This document shows positions 22,493 through 32,881 of a stretch of 64,000 bases of DNA, one piece after another. The stretch is from contig NC_006048.2 in assembly GCF_000006445.2 (NCBI RefSeq), positions 1 through 64,000 of the forward strand. The letters run 5' to 3'. The notes below the pieces were generated by a model that was not told where the DNA came from, did not search any database, and saw only the letters and a list, made by a program, of their open reading frames with translations. A program made the position numbers and the translations under genes. The stretch is from Debaryomyces hansenii CBS767. Taxonomy: Eukaryota; Ascomycota; Pichiomycetes; Serinales; Debaryomycetaceae. Every line of letters starts with the position of its first letter. Position 1 is the stretch's first letter.

Positions 22493-23626
22493 TTAATCCA
22501 TGCAGCTGAACATATTTTTTGCGTGCCATCGAAACTCCTCGTATAGCTCGTCCACCATCAACATCCCATCTGGTAGGAAATTTCGGACCGTGTTATGGTA
22601 TTCTCGGACCAAGAATCTAACCAACTTGCTTAGGTCACTCGTACTGAACCTAACCGAGCCGATCATCACCTTTTGGTTATCCTGCTGGTTGACTTTCGTC
22701 TGGAATGCCGGCAACGTCCTATTGAATTTATGGTTGTATGACTGTGTGGACTCAAATGCCTGGTATGCTAGAGTCTCCCAGTTTTTGATAATCTCCATGG
22801 CGTTGTTTCTCATCAACATATCGTCTGCCATGGCCAACTTCAAGAAATAGTTGATGCCGTAAAGGATTTTGGCCCCCACCTTCGACTGCGCAAACTTATC
22901 ATCAGGAAGCATCAACGAGATAATCACGGCTTTCATAAACGTTCCAGTAGTGTCCTCTTCCACCACAATATACCTCTCGATCATCTCTATCACCGCTCGC
23001 TTAACCACCTCGTCGGTTGGATTGATTACCTCGATGATTCGGTTACCGCATACCTTGGCAAACGTGTAGAAAAAGCGGCCGGCGTAGTTTGCATATATCA
23101 CCTGGGTCGTAAAGAGAACCGGAACCTTCAATATTCCCTCTCGCAACATCCGGTTGTAAAGAGGATGCGTGCCCCTCAAATGTGGTCTGTCCTGGAGAAT
23201 ATACTTCTTGACGGCCTCAAACACCGGTATGCTTTCTTCCTTGTTTTCGCTGTGTAGGTACTGCGGGTATCCCTTTCCGTAATATAGGTTGGCGTTGATT
23301 GTGCGGAGGAACTTGTCCTCGTGCCGGAGATGGGTATGCGGGCCTTCGATGGTTGTCATTGAAGTGGGCGGTTTGGTGTCTTCTTTTTCGCGGTAAAAAT
23401 AGGAAAAGCCGCACTTTTGGTTGGGAATTGCATATCCGGTTGTTCTGAAGACGTGCCGTTGGAAGTTACAATTGACCCTGTGTTCCATTCTAAGATGATG
23501 ATTAATGTGTGACTTTGAGGCATGATTGAAGCAAAGCTTGCAAACATTTAGCTTAGATTCTTTGACTCGCATTGGCAGTTTGCCGCAAATAGTTTGCCAT
23601 GCGACACTTATCTCGCAGCTTACCAT
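22493..23626 (-). CDS. Zinc-finger protein resembling the front half of fungal telomere-linked recombinase proteins
   Basis: 377 codons, intact. A BED/C2H2-like finger is near the start: VCKLC (C29, C32), then H43/H44 and H49 in HHLRMEH, preceded by a short basic segment. A helical region follows, with AGRFFYTFAKV, a run of amphipathic helices and the ending VDELYEEFRWHAKN. In fungal telomere-linked helicase/recombinase proteins as I know them, such a finger and helical region precede the tyrosine-recombinase core. Here the core is not attached; the closest core is the gene at 807-4961. So this could be a split partner, or a shortened member of the family. Its relics at 17636-18460 and 27509-27871 lie head-to-head with family A nuclease-kinase genes, and the intact gene lies 53 bp downstream of a family B gene on the same strand. 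The DNA-binding role is inferred. Confidence 0.6.
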   Translation of the reverse strand: MVSCEISVAWQTICGKLPMRVKESKLNVCKLCFNHASKSHINHHLRMEHRVNCNFQRHVFRTTGYAIPNQKCGFSYFYREKEDTKPPTSMTTIEGPHTHLRHEDKFLRTINANLYYGKGYPQYLHSENKEESIPVFEAVKKYILQDRPHLRGTHPLYNRMLREGILKVPVLFTTQVIYANYAGRFFYTFAKVCGNRIIEVINPTDEVVKRAVIEMIERYIVVEEDTTGTFMKAVIISLMLPDDKFAQSKVGAKILYGINYFLKLAMADDMLMRNNAMEIIKNWETLAYQAFESTQSYNHKFNRTLPAFQTKVNQQDNQKVMIGSVRFSTSDLSKLVRFLVREYHNTVRNFLPDGMLMVDELYEEFRWHAKNMFSCMD

Positions 23627-23679
23627 CTACTTAATATATACGTGTATTTTATATATCAACCCATACGTTCTTCATTTAA

Positions 23680-25641
23680 CTATTCATATTCGTTTGGAGT
23701 AGGCTGACCAAATATACCACACAATTGTTGGTGTTCACTCTTGATCCTCTCAGGGTTAGCACTCACTGGATTGGAACCTAATTTATCTTCTGTGTATTCT
23801 GAGTATCCAAAATCAATAAAATATACCTTCCCTTGAGAATATAAAATATTCCTTGGGCTTATATCTCCATGTATTATGTTATAAAGGTGGATTATATTCA
23901 ATTGTTCTTTAGCTTTCTCATAGGTTTCTTCATCGCGTGGTAGAGTCTCTTTAGCCAAATACTTCAATACGATAAATGGTCCCAATGCGTGATAATGATT
24001 TCCTATAAAGAATCTCCCGTATACAGGTTCTTGAGCAATATAAACGCTGTTAAACTTAAAATTAGGTAAAAGCCGTTCATATGCTCGCTTCTCACATAAA
24101 TATGCTCTTCGACAATTATCAAACATGTCGTGCTTTTTTATTACGTATTTACTATGATCTCTCTTTGCTTTGGCAGGGTCAAATACTTTAACAACCAATT
24201 CTACAGTTTCATCGAAGTCTTCCTTGAGATACATTTTTACGTCTTTAGAGTTGACTTTGAAAAGTTGAGAATTAAACGTAACCCCGCTTTGTACATCAAT
24301 ACGTTTGAACTCTCCAAGTGTAATCTTTGGCTCAATGACATGTAGTTTTCTCATAAAAGCGCTGTAATTATTTTTGTAAATTTGATCAGCTTTCTCACCT
24401 AGACCGTCTAAATATGTCAAGTACTCCTCGTCTGACTTACGAACATAGTCATAAATTGCATCTAGTCCTCTTTTAACGTCGTTTAATTGGTATTCGTTAG
24501 CACTAAATGCCTCATAGATGAATGAAATTAGCCCTCCTCTCAACGTAAGGCCAGATGATTGACAATCTAGAATTCTATAATTCAAGGCTATGAATTTGCA
24601 GTTTCCAGGGCCTGTAAGTTTTTGATGGACTATTTCCATGCTTCGTTCTATATCTATTTCGATCAAGATAGTTGTATATGAGTCGGTCAACATGCCTTTG
24701 TTTGTGTGGTCAGAGAACATTTCCGCAACAACTTGAATCATAAAACTTACCATTCGTGGTTCCGTAAAATCTACCACCTTTTCACCTTTCAAGATTGGTA
24801 ACTTTTTTACCTCCACGATAGCAAGAGATCTTCGATGTTTCCATTTATCATACGCCACGACATCTGGGTGCGAATGAAATATATCATTAGATTGATGTGG
24901 TACTTTGGTGTTGACTCCTGTTCGACCTGCAGTATTTTTGGTACGGACATTAATCTCAAAATATAATAGTGCTGCTACGTATTCACATATAGGGTTGAAT
25001 AGATATTTTTTAAAATTTTCTTTATATGTATCTTCATCAGTGGATGAAATATCTGTCACAAGCATATAATCTTCTTTAAAGCAAACTCCAAGTAATTTTG
25101 TAAGTATTCTTTTAGGTTCATCTTGATTAAAATTACTCGAGAATATTTCAGTTTTCAAGATATTTTCCAAATTAAATGCCAATCTACCTTCCGGAATTAT
25201 TTTGTTGAATGATTTAAATTCAAGTTCAGAAAAAGTTTCAATAAGGACATTGTCTGTACCATGACTGGAACCAATAGCACGAAGACTATCGGGATTCAAT
25301 AATTTTCCATCTTTGCCTTGAAATTCATATTCGGTAAACGGCATGACACAAAGGAAGATAAATAATTCTCTCCATTCATCTGGATGGTTTTTAAAGTACC
25401 ATTTTTGACTTTGAGGCTCCAAATCCACATCAGAGATATTTTCAATTCCAAAAAATTTGTACACCATTTCGGTATGGCTGATATTTTGATGCGTACTTTT
25501 ATCGAATAATGTTCTATAGTTGAATTTGGTAATCTCAAATAGATCAATATCAGCATCAACATCAATATCCATGTCCTTGTCTTCACCGCCTCCTTCCAAA
25601 ATATATCTCCTAATACTATTAGGAAAAGTGTTGTTATTCAT
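23680..25641 (-). CDS. PD-(D/E)xK nuclease-protein kinase fusion, family B
   Basis: 653 codons, intact. The N-terminal half holds a restriction-endonuclease-like signature: HPDVV with D260, then 17 residues later E277 in IVEVKK (E277-V-K279), the classic PD...ExK spacing. The C-terminal third is a compact protein-kinase-like domain: VVKVFD with a candidate beta-3 Lys, catalytic loop IIHGDISPRNIL (H591, D593, N598) and IDFGYSEYT with D610FG. The Gly-rich loop is not clear. The same nuclease-plus-kinase order is known from Crinkler-like proteins of fungi and oomycetes. An acidic Asp-rich stretch lies near residue 25. The substrate is unknown; the protein may act on DNA or RNA. The zinc-finger gene starts 53 bp after its stop. 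A fragment of a second copy, with its upstream flank, is at 31650-32420. Confidence 0.75.
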   Translation of the reverse strand: MNNNTFPNSIRRYILEGGGEDKDMDIDVDADIDLFEITKFNYRTLFDKSTHQNISHTEMVYKFFGIENISDVDLEPQSQKWYFKNHPDEWRELFIFLCVMPFTEYEFQGKDGKLLNPDSLRAIGSSHGTDNVLIETFSELEFKSFNKIIPEGRLAFNLENILKTEIFSSNFNQDEPKRILTKLLGVCFKEDYMLVTDISSTDEDTYKENFKKYLFNPICEYVAALLYFEINVRTKNTAGRTGVNTKVPHQSNDIFHSHPDVVAYDKWKHRRSLAIVEVKKLPILKGEKVVDFTEPRMVSFMIQVVAEMFSDHTNKGMLTDSYTTILIEIDIERSMEIVHQKLTGPGNCKFIALNYRILDCQSSGLTLRGGLISFIYEAFSANEYQLNDVKRGLDAIYDYVRKSDEEYLTYLDGLGEKADQIYKNNYSAFMRKLHVIEPKITLGEFKRIDVQSGVTFNSQLFKVNSKDVKMYLKEDFDETVELVVKVFDPAKAKRDHSKYVIKKHDMFDNCRRAYLCEKRAYERLLPNFKFNSVYIAQEPVYGRFFIGNHYHALGPFIVLKYLAKETLPRDEETYEKAKEQLNIIHLYNIIHGDISPRNILYSQGKVYFIDFGYSEYTEDKLGSNPVSANPERIKSEHQQLCGIFGQPTPNEYE

Positions 25642-26262
25642 CGTGATTATATTGATGCGAGCAAAAACATCATTATTCTTTCTTGTGGGACCTCCTCAAT
25701 TTATAGCAAATTAATTAAAGTTAGCATAAAAGAAATACTTGTTTCAAGTTTCATCTAGGAAATAATTGCATTTTGTGGGGTTATTGAAATGCGAACATCA
25801 CGAAAAAAGGTTTGGTATTACCAAGATTGACGAGTTTAGTAAGATCGTAGTTGATAACCAGGAAAATGCTGATGTGGACTATGGAAAAAGACAGAAATTT
25901 TATGAACAATTTTGATATGATGAATTCTAGGGGACTACTATACTTTACATAGTTAATTGATTAAATAGCATGACGATCCCAAGTAGCGCAACCTGTAAAA
26001 TGTTGCGTGCGACACATCAAAAACAACAGATTGCAAGTAATGGTTTGACAATAAATTAAAAGTGCTGATTTACATTCGCATTTTACGACGTTGACTACTT
26101 ATCTATCATATAGGTTTGCACACGTTAATTCTAGTTGATGTGTTGTGGCATCGAATGGTTACAATATGAAAAGCTCAAGTGCATTTTTTTAGTGGAAGCT
26201 CGCAAATAATAAAATCTTTCAACAGAGCGAACAACCATAAACGACTGCAATTATGTGCTTTA
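25642..26262. repeat. Upstream flank of family B gene, duplicated at 31797-32420
   Basis: Shared words include the region just upstream of the start, tgacgagtttagtaagatcg, and the end word gcgaacaaccataaacgac. Similarity stops at about 26262. It probably contains the family B promoter. No separate gene is supported. Confidence 0.8.
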
Positions 26263-26754
26263 CTAAAATTCTTCGATAACGTAATACAATCTTACCTTCT
26301 TTTTTTTTTCCAGTTTACAAACATTTACGACATTGCACCCACCATATTGCACCGCGACATTGCACCCAAACGGGTGTGCACGTTAACTATGGGAAAAACG
26401 CGCAATCTCCAAGTGCAGGCGATAGTTGATAGAATGTCATCACGGACAATGGAACAATCCACGGCATTCACTAAATATCTCTTGTTAAATCTCTCGGAAA
26501 AAGGGTTAAGAATGTTTCTGTCATGTGTTAAAACAGAAACCCCATCAATCTCAACATGCGTATACCATATGCTTCCATTTTTGTTGCAGATGCAGGGTTC
26601 AATATTTTCAAAAAAGGACAGCTCATCTGTCGTCGAGATTCCATTCGTGCACGCGTTAAATGCATGTGACCTTTTTGAAAGAAATGAGTATAAGGCGAAA
26701 GCGCAACACAAAACGATGGTTTCGGTTCTCAAAATCACCCTAAATAATTATTAG
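26179..26754. other. Overlapping ORFs on both strands, unrecognised
   Basis: A plus-strand frame of 191 codons (26179-26754) and a minus-strand frame of 137 codons (26325-26738) overlap. The minus frame has a hydrophobic N-terminus and several Cys (a possible secreted protein), but neither shows a motif I know. Three attgcacc words lie at 26324-26370. At most one is real, and both may be chance. Confidence 0.2.
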
Positions 26755-26759
26755 CATTG

Positions 26760-27508
26760 TGGCACATATAGACTATATATGAGGTTATGTTTCAATTCTA
26801 ACATTCTAAAAGACGGACATTAAACATATCTCAATTTTGGCCTAAAACTATTACTTTCAAATTTCTAAAATTTTTGAAAATAGTCCTCAGTTTTATGATT
26901 TTTCATATTTTTTAGCACAAATTTCAAAATTATAAAAATCAACGTCTCAACTTTAAAGAATCACTCTTACAAGTATATATTCTTCACGGAATATAGTCTA
27001 CATGATATAAATATATCACTGCATGGTCTAGTATGTGAATTAGAGGAACGGTTCCAGTCTCAAAATGTCACCCAAAAACTTTTGTAGGGTCCCTTTTTTT
27101 TTTCGCGGAGTCAGGCTGCCAATTTTAATTAGGCTCGTCAGGGTTCCAATACCTTTCATTAATATCTTGTAAGGTCTCCGTATACATCAATTCCCAATAA
27201 TGACCAGTGATATTTCTATCATCAGGTAGTATATAAGAGGCATTATAAACAAGTTTAGGAAAATTCTGAGAAAGTGAGAAATCACATTTGTAAGTTTTCG
27301 CACTTTTTTCTCAGAAAGTTTCTTAAAATTCAGAATCCAAAACCGATATTTTTATCTTGAAAACTTGAACCGTGTAGGATAGACCTCATATTCAATATTT
27401 ATTCTTCTCAGCATTTGAGAATACGAAGGTAAGTTGTTATTATAGATATCTATTGGATGTATATGGGTTTTTTATGTGTTATAATGATAACTGTAGAACG
27501 GTGTCATA
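26760..27508. other. Intergenic, AT-rich
   Basis: No gene seen. A weak hairpin around 27269-27320 pairs ttctgagaaa with its complement. Otherwise AT-rich sequence without clear structure. Confidence 0.4.
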
Positions 27509-27871
27509 TCACGCTTCCACCCAATTGCAGGGTATAGTTTTAAAACCTGGAATAGCCATGCTGAACCTGTGGTGAACAGTTCTCAAACTCGGAGTAGGAT
27601 CCCTGGCAACTAGAACGTAGGTCTGCATCATGACATGCATAGCTTGTGCGACCAGTAGTGGCTTTGGTCTATGAATAACCTCTTCGATTGTTGCATTCCT
27701 GCTATACTTTGCAAACGTACAGAACCGACCGGCCAACTTTGCATATAACACTCTTGTCTGATACAAGTATTTTGGCTTCAATATTTTCATTGCACTCATT
27801 TTACTGAATATGCTGTGGCTGCTCTCATGTGGACTTACATAATCAATTTCAAGGAAGGGTAACCCAATCAA
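27509..27871 (-). pseudogene. Relic of the zinc-finger, recombinase-front-half-like gene
   Basis: A 120-codon frame matches the middle of the intact zinc-finger protein: KILKPKYLYQTRVLYAKLAG then RFCTFAKYSRN corresponds to ILKVPVLFTTQVIYANYAG then RFFYTFAKVCGN, followed by an RPKPLLVAQAM helix. Finger and tail are lost. It lies 47 bp from, and head-to-head with, the intact nuclease-kinase A gene, which therefore probably uses a promoter that once served both. Confidence 0.75.
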
Positions 27872-27918
27872 AGATTAAGGGATGAACAATAAACACCTTA
27901 TTGAATATCTATAACATT

Positions 27919-29847
27919 ATGCCACGAATGTATTTTTCAGGGGTAGATAGTGATACTATCACTATCGATGATCCTAGCAACCGGTGCATTACAATAAATC
28001 CTGAACTATTTATTAGAGTTCTCAATAACAGGGAACTAAATACAAGAGTCTTTTTGGACACTCACTTGCTTAAGATTGGGGGTAATGAAGATGGGCAGGA
28101 ACGTCGTGCAGAGAAACTAGTGTCTAAGGGTAATGCATCAGTGGGTCTAGGGAATATGCCTTCTATACCTATTGTTGTGTATACTAGTCGTGCATTGATT
28201 ACTGCTGAATTTAGGGAGATGAGTAGTGATGATTTCAAAGAAACCTATCTTGCTCCGCTTGATAATGCTCTTAGAGAATCGAGCATTCGGAGTCGACCTT
28301 TAGCACAAGAATATAAGTATCCACGGGGAGATGCAATGCATATAGAACAAGCTATCCAAGAATACTTTGATCGAGAAATAGCACGAACAATCGATCATCT
28401 TTATCGTGATATTGGTGATATAACCAATCATTTTTGCAGTCCATCGTTTGTAAAATCACCATTAGATGGAAAAAGAGCGGTACAACCTGATATCATTCAC
28501 ATGTTAACTAAGTCGGATTTAAATACGCAATATCCCGAGATTGTTTTCGGGATAGGTGATTACAAAACAGGAGTCTATAAAATGACGCAAGGCTTTGAAG
28601 AATTCAAGACAGCTATTCTGAACCGAAGAAGATTGAGGCTGCATTCCATTGGGAACTTCTTCCCAGATAGAGAGTGGTCGCCTAGAGTATTATTTGCCTT
28701 GGTTCTAAGCAAATATATCTACCAAGCTTTCCTCTGCGGAACGGATAGGATTCTTATTTCAGACCACCAAACATTTTCAGGATTCTTCAAGTATGAAATA
28801 GTGGATGGCGAAATGATTATAGACTACCATATCATCCATGATCCAGAAACTGTGGAGGATGGTATTACTTTGAGGTCGGCTATAGCGGGATTTTTTTATA
28901 AAAGTGTTGGTGATGCAGCTGATACAAAGGCCAGGTTGATGAAAAGTTTTGATATAGCCAACAACACCGGGATAAAAAAACTTGAAGAGCTGGATCCATT
29001 TTTCAACGTTCGTCCTAGAGACCCTTCTGGATCTTCGGGAAAATTAGCGAGACGTGAATTTTCAGGCAACTTAGATTCGGTAAAAGAAAACGACGCCAGT
29101 GATAACTTTGATGCTATTGATGGTAACACATATTGTCGAGTTATATACGATTCCGCAGAATTTTATCCTGATTTGAAACTTCCATCGCCAGTTTTTGTCA
29201 AACTATACTACTACTCTAGTCGATTGTGGGAAGAGAATAGTTTGATGTGTTTGGAGATACCGGAAAAAGAGGGGTATTATGGCATGTTTTTCAACGAGCT
29301 TTTAATTAATGAAAGAATTGCTAAGTCAGAATTCGCTTCTAATTTCCCAAAGCTCCTTGTTTCTGGTTATTGGAACGGGCTTTCTGATCATCCGATGCAT
29401 ATATTTGAATACCTTGGGAAGGAGGTCCCAGAAGAAAAATGGAATAACAAAGAAGTGTACGAAGTTATCAAGTCAAGACTCGAAGAGCTTCATCTGATAG
29501 GAATTTCGCATAATGATATTAGGCTAGCCAACATTCATGTGTCTGTTTCTGGTAAGATATCTTTGATAGATTTTGGATTATCGGACTACACAAATAATGA
29601 AGAACACAAGAAGAATGATTTTGAGACTCTTGACTACATATTGAGAGCAAATGGTTCTAATGAAAATTATAAGCATGCCAATCGAGTTAATGGCGAAGCT
29701 ATATCTGCTGATAGAGCAGATGAAGATGACAAATATGGAAATGATAGTAATTCTTCTAGTGAAGAAGTATTTGATGAAGGGAGTTCAGGAACTTTTGGTA
29801 CCCAAATAACGATAGAAGATATTGCTTCAAAATCATCACAAAGATAA
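27919..29847 (+). CDS. PD-(D/E)xK nuclease-protein kinase fusion, family A
   Basis: 642 codons from the first ATG (MPRMYFSG), intact. The N-terminal half has a nuclease-like signature: QPDII with D191, E207 in YPEIVFGI, and D214-Y-K216 in GDYKTG. A conserved FFPDREWSPRVL segment follows. The C-terminal part is kinase-like: VFVKLYYYS with a candidate Lys, HIFEYLG hinge-like segment, catalytic loop SHNDIRLANIH (H531, D533, N538) and IDFGLSDYT with D551FG. The last ~60 residues are acidic and Ser-rich. No clear Gly-rich loop. Domain order matches family B (23680-25641), but the sequences are very different, so these are two lineages of one architecture. A near-identical broken copy is at 18642-20630 and older relics are near 47.2, 49.9, 53.0 and 56.3 kb. 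Biochemical activity and targets are unknown. Confidence 0.75.
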   Translation: MPRMYFSGVDSDTITIDDPSNRCITINPELFIRVLNNRELNTRVFLDTHLLKIGGNEDGQERRAEKLVSKGNASVGLGNMPSIPIVVYTSRALITAEFREMSSDDFKETYLAPLDNALRESSIRSRPLAQEYKYPRGDAMHIEQAIQEYFDREIARTIDHLYRDIGDITNHFCSPSFVKSPLDGKRAVQPDIIHMLTKSDLNTQYPEIVFGIGDYKTGVYKMTQGFEEFKTAILNRRRLRLHSIGNFFPDREWSPRVLFALVLSKYIYQAFLCGTDRILISDHQTFSGFFKYEIVDGEMIIDYHIIHDPETVEDGITLRSAIAGFFYKSVGDAADTKARLMKSFDIANNTGIKKLEELDPFFNVRPRDPSGSSGKLARREFSGNLDSVKENDASDNFDAIDGNTYCRVIYDSAEFYPDLKLPSPVFVKLYYYSSRLWEENSLMCLEIPEKEGYYGMFFNELLINERIAKSEFASNFPKLLVSGYWNGLSDHPMHIFEYLGKEVPEEKWNNKEVYEVIKSRLEELHLIGISHNDIRLANIHVSVSGKISLIDFGLSDYTNNEEHKKNDFETLDYILRANGSNENYKHANRVNGEAISADRADEDDKYGNDSNSSSEEVFDEGSSGTFGTQITIEDIASKSSQR

Positions 29848-29856
29848 TGCATACTC

Positions 29857-30566
29857 ACAAGCTATTTTTTTATCTTATTCATTTGAATCTTGATATTTGC
29901 CAGGTATTATTTGACCAAAGATTCGACAAAGTTGTTGTGCTTGTTTTTCCTTCTCAGTATACGCATTTACCCGCCTGGAACTTGTCTAATGCCTTACAAC
30001 TCTCACTCTCATCTTTCAACTCCCTAGCACTTCCACACTTTCTCTGTTAACTATTTATTAGCTAGAAATGACTTAATACATAACTTGCATGTGGTCTATG
30101 AGTTGAGTAGGATACTTTTATAAGCAATGGAAATGCTAGAGCGATATCACCACCCCAATTACATTCTTGACTCTAGAAAATTTTCAAAATTTGCGGCACT
30201 ACCAGCCCCTAATAATTGCTAGAATAACCCCACCCCCTCAAACAAGACTTGAAAATATAACATCAATTAATACAATACCGGGAACAACACATAATGAACC
30301 AATTTTGCGGCTGTTTGTCATCGTACTTTATTTACTCCCATGAGGATTGTTGGAATAGCTTGTCCAATTTGGCTTTTTTTAAGTCTTCCATTATGCCTCC
30401 ATCATACCCTTGACTGACTGGTTGAAGTATCCACCCAAAGAATTTATTTAATTTTAAAAGATAGGGATATTGAAGCCACCATTTTATTAGCTTTGTTTAA
30501 TGTCTTCGAAAGCAATATCCATAGTCCCATCTTCAATGAACGTTTATTTGAAGTAAAAATGTAGAA
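29857..30566. repeat. Duplicated 3' flank of the nuclease-kinase A genes (copy 2)
   Basis: Counterpart of 20640-21345. Non-coding. Similarity ends at about 30566, beside caatg, where the two loci diverge. No gene is seen. Confidence 0.85.
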
Positions 30567-31649
30567 ATTTCAATGTTATTGGCAAGTTTGTTGCCATTGA
30601 AAGCTAAATATGTTGGTTTTCCAAATTCATTTTCAATAACCAGAGAATTTGGTGAGCATGAGATTAGAATACACTCTATTTGTTAATACTTTAGAAATTG
30701 TATGAGGAGAATATATACCAATCCCTGGAAGACAATTATGGGCATTATGCATTTGTTGTTAGGCATTACGCCGCTTCTATGCCTGTTCTTTTCTTCAGAG
30801 GGAAGCATTTTTAAGAGGATTGGCCGGTCCAGATTTCCCAAGTTTTCCTAATAGCCTAGCAGAAAAAGAACATATTGGTAGGGCAAAATTGGAAGATGTG
30901 GAACAGAGTGGAGGAAGATCTGCATTGCAGGGATTTGGGTTGGAAAATTTTGATGAGGAATCAGGGCACACAAGGGGAGCTAAGATAGCCATTAAAAAGG
31001 CTAACGATTTGTTATTTTATTAATCAAATTATCAAAATAACTATTCATAAGTAAACTGCATATATTTTTGTCTGGGTTAAATCAGTTTTCTATGGAAGAG
31101 GTTATATAGTACATTTTTATCAAATAAAATCAACATTTTAATGGCTTAAAAATATCAACTATTCAAACTTATTATCCTTAATCACAATTAAAGTGTTATA
31201 AGTTTATAAATTTTGATATAAATGATTCTATAGTTATATAAATACGTCAATTAAATTTGAAATGGAAAGGATAATATATCAGCAATACCAGTTACGCTTC
31301 CAGTAAAGCTCGCAACATTTAAATAGAAGAGATCAGGCCTATTTTCGTTTTTAAAAATTCCTTCAAAGGCTTAAATAGACAATCTCACTAGTTTTCTTTG
31401 TAATATCGTAACATTTAAAGATGTTGCTTTGATACTATAAAAATATCCTGTTTTAGTATAATTGACAAAAAAATAAAAGTTATGTGTCTTAGTATTTCCT
31501 TCATTTGGATCTCATTAAAAATATATTCAATTAAATAGAGTTATCCCTTATCCTGAACTCCAAGATCGATAGCTACTACATAATCATCTACGGGAAAATT
31601 CCTAAATTCGGAATAATTTTTTTCCTTAAATCTCTCGATAGTTCACATT
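30567..31649. other. Intergenic with a possible decayed gene at 30574-31022
   Basis: Plus-strand frames contain protein-like pieces in shifting frames: YVGFPNSFSITREFGEHEI, then NYGHYAFVVRHYAASMPVLF, then a 67-codon frame with LAGPDFPSFPNSLAEKEHIG ending in a stop at 31021-31023. This looks like a multi-frameshift pseudogene of a family I cannot name. From 31040 on the DNA is very AT-rich, with nothing clear. Confidence 0.3.
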
Positions 31650-31796
31650 CTGACTCTTATCGAATAATGTCCTATAGTTGAATTTGGTAATCTCATATAG
31701 ATCAATATCAGCATCAACATCAATATTCACATCCATATATTCACCGCCGCGTTGCAAGATATATCTCCTAATACTATTAGGAAAAGTGTTATTCAT
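31650..31796 (-). pseudogene. N-terminal fragment of a family B nuclease-kinase gene
   Basis: Codes the first ~48 residues of family B, from Met through PNSIRRYIL, an Asp-rich VDADIDL segment and TLFDKS. Homology then stops. It is a truncated duplicate; the upstream flank was copied with it. Confidence 0.9.
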
Positions 31797-32420
31797 CGTG
31801 ATTAAATTAAACCCAACAAAAGCTTTCATTATTCTTTCATATGGGACCTCCTCATTTTATAGCAGATTAATTAAAGTTAGCATAGAAGACTTGTTTCAAG
31901 TTTCATCTAGGAAATAATTACATTTTGTGAGGTTATTGAAATGCGAACATCCACGATGAAATCTTTTTATTACCAAGATTGACGAGTTTAGTAAGATCGT
32001 AGTTGATAGCCAGAAAGATGCTGATGTAGACGATGGAAGAAGACATATATTCTATAAGACAATTCTGATATGCTGAATTCCAAGGGGACTACTATACTTT
32101 ATAGTTATTGACTAAATAGCATGACGATCCCACATAGCGTATCCTGCAAAACGTAGTGTGCGACACATTAGAAATAACAGATTGCAAGTTATGGTTGTGT
32201 CAAACGACAATAATAGTTCTGATTTACATTCGAATTTAACGAATTATTTAATCGATCACATAGTTTGCACATGTTAATGCTTGATTCGTCTGTCTAGTCT
32301 CAAGTTGGAGATTCATATGCTGTGGCATTGAATGGTTACAATATGAAAAGCACAAATGCATTTGAAAATATTTAGCTCAGCAGCAAATAAGATAGATAAA
32401 ATATTCCAACAGAGCGAACA
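31797..32420. repeat. Upstream flank of family B, second copy
   Basis: Matches 25642-26262 with small indels, so the duplicated piece (31650-32420) is flank plus gene start. Beyond 32420, up to the regulator gene, the sequence is unique and AT-rich, and only 32772-32881 recurs (at 41954). Confidence 0.85.
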
Positions 32421-32881
32421 ACCATAAACGACTTCGTTCCTAATGTGCAATTACAAGAAAATGTGCTTTTCTTCTCTAAATGAAATAACTGACATGCAAA
32501 ATTTAATTCTCGATCCCAGTCTTACTCATTCCTTAATCTTTTTATTTATATAGGTATATTTTAATAATCAAGATTATGACTAATAATACATGAGGTTATA
32601 TTCAATTACATCCTTTCCACTTAGTAGGTCCTTCTCCTTGACCTATATTTACATCATTTAGTTTAATGAATTTAACATTATCATTAGGTTTAACAGCACA
32701 TGGATACATAAATAATCTGGGATAGCACGAAGCATTTTGTGTCACAATAACCGTCATGACCTGTTATCTATGAATTTTCTGCGATTAGATAAGATATAAA
32801 TCATATATATATACCGGAGACGCACTAAATCAGCCAATTTTGACATTACCAAAATTCTGCCTTAGGGTAAGCTAATTAGAT

